This document shows, piece after piece, positions 6,629 through 8,000 of a stretch of 8,000 nucleotides of DNA. A program made the translations under genes and the position numbers. Origin of the DNA: Bacteroidia bacterium (GTDB lineage Bacteria > Bacteroidota > Bacteroidia > Flavobacteriales > NORP286); contig JAESTI010000060.1 of the NCBI GenBank assembly GCA_016763665.1, positions 1 through 8,000 of the forward strand, read 5' to 3'. The notes beneath the pieces were generated by a model. That model was given only the letters and a program-made list of their open reading frames with translations. It searched no databases and was not told the DNA's origin. Within the stretch, counting starts at the first letter, position 1. Every line of letters begins with the position of its first letter.

Positions 6629-6898
6629 CTACCAACTGGCCTTTGTTACTCCAGGAATTTTTCCTGCAGCAGCTAATTCTCTAAATGTTACTCTGGAAAC
6701 ACCAAATTGTCTCATGTATCCTTTTGGTCTTCCTGTTAATTTGCATCTGTTATGCAACCTTACCGGGCTAGCATTTTTAGGTAATTTTTGCAATCCTACA
6801 TAATCTCCAGCTTCTTTCAAGGCTTTTCTTTTTTCAGCAAACCTTGCTACCATTTTTTGCCTTTTAACTTCTCGAGCTTTAACTGCTTCTCTTGCCAT
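6629..6898 (-). CDS. rpsN: 30S ribosomal protein S14, zinc-independent long form
   Basis: S14 sits in the 30S head and helps late assembly and the A/P-site region. At 89 residues this is the longer form; the zinc-binding form is about 61 residues and has two CxxC pairs. Here only one cysteine remains (Cys52 in [20 protein letters not shown]), so no zinc site can form. The C-terminal block [20 protein letters not shown] (70-89) is strongly conserved. It lies 17 nt after rplE and 37 nt before rpsH, and ends in TAG, one of only two non-TAA stops in the window. Confidence 0.98.
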   Translation of the reverse strand: MAREAVKAREVKRQKMVARFAEKRKALKEAGDYVGLQKLPKNASPVRLHNRCKLTGRPKGYMRQFGVSRVTFRELAAAGKIPGVTKASW

Positions 6899-6915
6899 AA
6901 TTTATTAGTTAACTT

Positions 6916-7476
6916 TTAATCTTGATTCTTAGTTTTAAATGGAAATTCAAATTCGGTTAAAAGTGCAAGTGCCTCTTTATCAGTATTTGCGCTAGTAACA
7001 AATGTTATGTCCATTCCATTGATCTTTTTTACTTCATCAATATTGATCTCAGGAAAAATGATCTGTTCTTTAATACCTACGGTAAAGTTACCTCTTCCAT
7101 CAAATCCTTTTGGGCTAAATCCCCTAAAATCCCTTACTCGTGGAAACGAAGCTGAGATCATTCTATCAAGGAATTCATACATATTATTATCTCTTAATGT
7201 AACCCTCACTCCAATTGGCATACCATCACGAAGTTTAAAGTTAGAGATTGATTTCTTAGCTTTAGTTGCAACAGCTTTCTGCCCCGTAATAGCAGTCATT
7301 TCATCAACCGCTGAATCAATCAGTTTTTTATCCATCACGGCTGCTCCAACGCCCTGATTAACGCAAATCTTTTGAAGCTTAGGAACCTGCATTACACTTT
7401 TGTAAGCAAATTTTTCCTTCAATGCCGGAACTATCTCCTCTCTATACTGTTTCTTTAATCTTGGCGTATATGACAT
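6916..7476 (-). CDS. rplE: 50S ribosomal protein L5
   Basis: L5 binds 5S rRNA and sits in the central protuberance, touching P-site tRNA and S13 across the subunit bridge. I place the start at the ATG 7474-7476, giving 186 residues beginning [15 protein letters not shown], which fits family starts; a GTG directly upstream (7477-7479) would only add one residue. Visible blocks are [19 protein letters not shown] (26-44), [20 protein letters not shown] (64-83), [11 protein letters not shown] (85-95), [20 protein letters not shown] (106-125), [18 protein letters not shown] (127-144) and [19 protein letters not shown] (155-173). It follows rplX by 19 nt and precedes rpsN by 17 nt. Confidence 0.97.
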   Translation of the reverse strand: MSYTPRLKKQYREEIVPALKEKFAYKSVMQVPKLQKICVNQGVGAAVMDKKLIDSAVDEMTAITGQKAVATKAKKSISNFKLRDGMPIGVRVTLRDNNMYEFLDRMISASFPRVRDFRGFSPKGFDGRGNFTVGIKEQIIFPEINIDEVKKINGMDITFVTSANTDKEALALLTEFEFPFKTKNQD

Positions 7477-7495
7477 CACTTTACTTTTTAATTAT

Positions 7496-7816
7496 TTAAT
7501 CAATTATTTCACCTGATTTTACCGCATATCTAACTCTTTGCCCTTTATCATTAAGTTTTCTTCCTACTCTTGTTGGTTCACCTGTTTTAGGATCAATAAC
7601 CATTAGGTTAGATATATTAATAGGAGCTTCCTTCTTTATGATACCACCTTTAGGATTTTCATTCGTAGGTTTAGTATGCTTTGTTCGAATATTTACTCCT
7701 TCTACTAAAACTTTATTAGCTTTAGGAAATACTGCGAGCACTTTTGCAGGTGCTTTTGATTTATACTCACCTGTAATAACCTGCACTTGATCACCTTTTT
7801 TTATCTTCAATTTCAT
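7496..7816 (-). CDS. rplX: 50S ribosomal protein L24
   Basis: L24 is an early 50S assembly initiator that binds 23S rRNA near the exit tunnel. The 106-residue product has the usual start [16 protein letters not shown], then [20 protein letters not shown] (36-55), [20 protein letters not shown] (57-76) and [10 protein letters not shown]. The KOW motif is odd: the common GxxKGKxGKV reads [11 protein letters not shown] (16-26), with one extra residue and without the usual glycines after the lysine and before KV. Surrounding residues are otherwise normal, so this may be a lineage form of the loop, not damage. It lies 38 nt after rplN and 19 nt before rplE. Confidence 0.97.
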   Translation of the reverse strand: MKLKIKKGDQVQVITGEYKSKAPAKVLAVFPKANKVLVEGVNIRTKHTKPTNENPKGGIIKKEAPINISNLMVIDPKTGEPTRVGRKLNDKGQRVRYAVKSGEIID

Positions 7817-7854
7817 TTCTATTCAATTCTTAATATTAAAAGATAGCTTTTCGC

Positions 7855-8000
7855 TTAAATAACTTCAGGAGCAAGTGAAATAATTTTCATAAATTTCTTT
7901 TCTCTCAACTCTCTCGCAACAGGGCCAAAAATACGTGTCCCTAATGGCTCATCGTTAGGACCAAGTAACACCGCTGCATTATCATCAAATCGAATGTGAG
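7855..8000 (-). CDS. rplN: 50S ribosomal protein L14, C-terminal part (cut by the window edge)
   Basis: L14 lies on the subunit interface of the 50S, forming a bridge to 16S rRNA next to L19. Only the last 48 or so codons are in the window; they read [20 protein letters not shown], then [20 protein letters not shown] and SLAPEVI before a TAA at 7855-7857. The [10 protein letters not shown] block and the SLAPEV end are family hallmarks. The start lies beyond the right edge. It is followed by rplX after 38 nt, the normal L14-L24-L5 order, so the transcript probably begins outside the window in the S10/spc region. Confidence 0.96.
   Translation of the reverse strand, partial: HIRFDDNAAVLLGPNDEPLGTRIFGPVARELREKKFMKIISLAPEVI

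Overview
This is a chromosomal housekeeping window: the spc and alpha ribosomal-protein operons in one block, all on the minus strand, so it reads from high to low coordinates. It looks like Bacteroidetes DNA. The order secY-map-infA-rpmJ-rpsM-rpsK-rpsD is typical of the phylum. The sequence is AT-rich, genes lack clear Shine-Dalgarno sites and start after A-rich leaders, S4, S14 and L36 are the zinc-free types, and one gap holds a Bacteroidetes-style -7 element. Protein wording such as the YGVLEKQF and SYALKPGD stretches of S4 recalls Cytophagales, but that placement is from memory and tentative.

Layout in transcription order: rplN (3' end only, at the right edge), rplX, rplE, rpsN, rpsH, rplF, rplR, rpsE, rpmD, rplO, secY, map, infA, rpmJ, then a 131-nt gap with a candidate promoter, then rpsM, rpsK, rpsD. 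By synteny rpoA and rplQ should follow beyond the left edge. Other gaps are 1 to 38 nt, except 70 nt before secY. No stretch over 300 bases lacks a gene. There are no tRNAs, mobile elements, CRISPR arrays or long repeats, and I see no convincing plus-strand gene.

The genes supply both ribosomal subunits (L14, L24, L5, L6, L18, L30, L15, L36; S14, S8, S5, S13, S11, S4), initiation factor IF-1, the SecY translocation channel, and the methionine aminopeptidase that trims new proteins. Of 17 visible stop codons, 15 are TAA, 2 are TAG (rpsN, rpsE) and none is TGA.

The one real anomaly is rpsD. An in-frame TAA ends it at 149 codons, right after the S4 RNA-binding domain, while the family usually has about 200. 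The 15 codons beyond the stop still read like the S4 C-terminal tail in the same frame. This is either a base error, a genuine nonsense mutation giving a shortened S4, or recoding; the window cannot decide. I found no undescribed system; the rest is an ordinary, well-conserved core operon.
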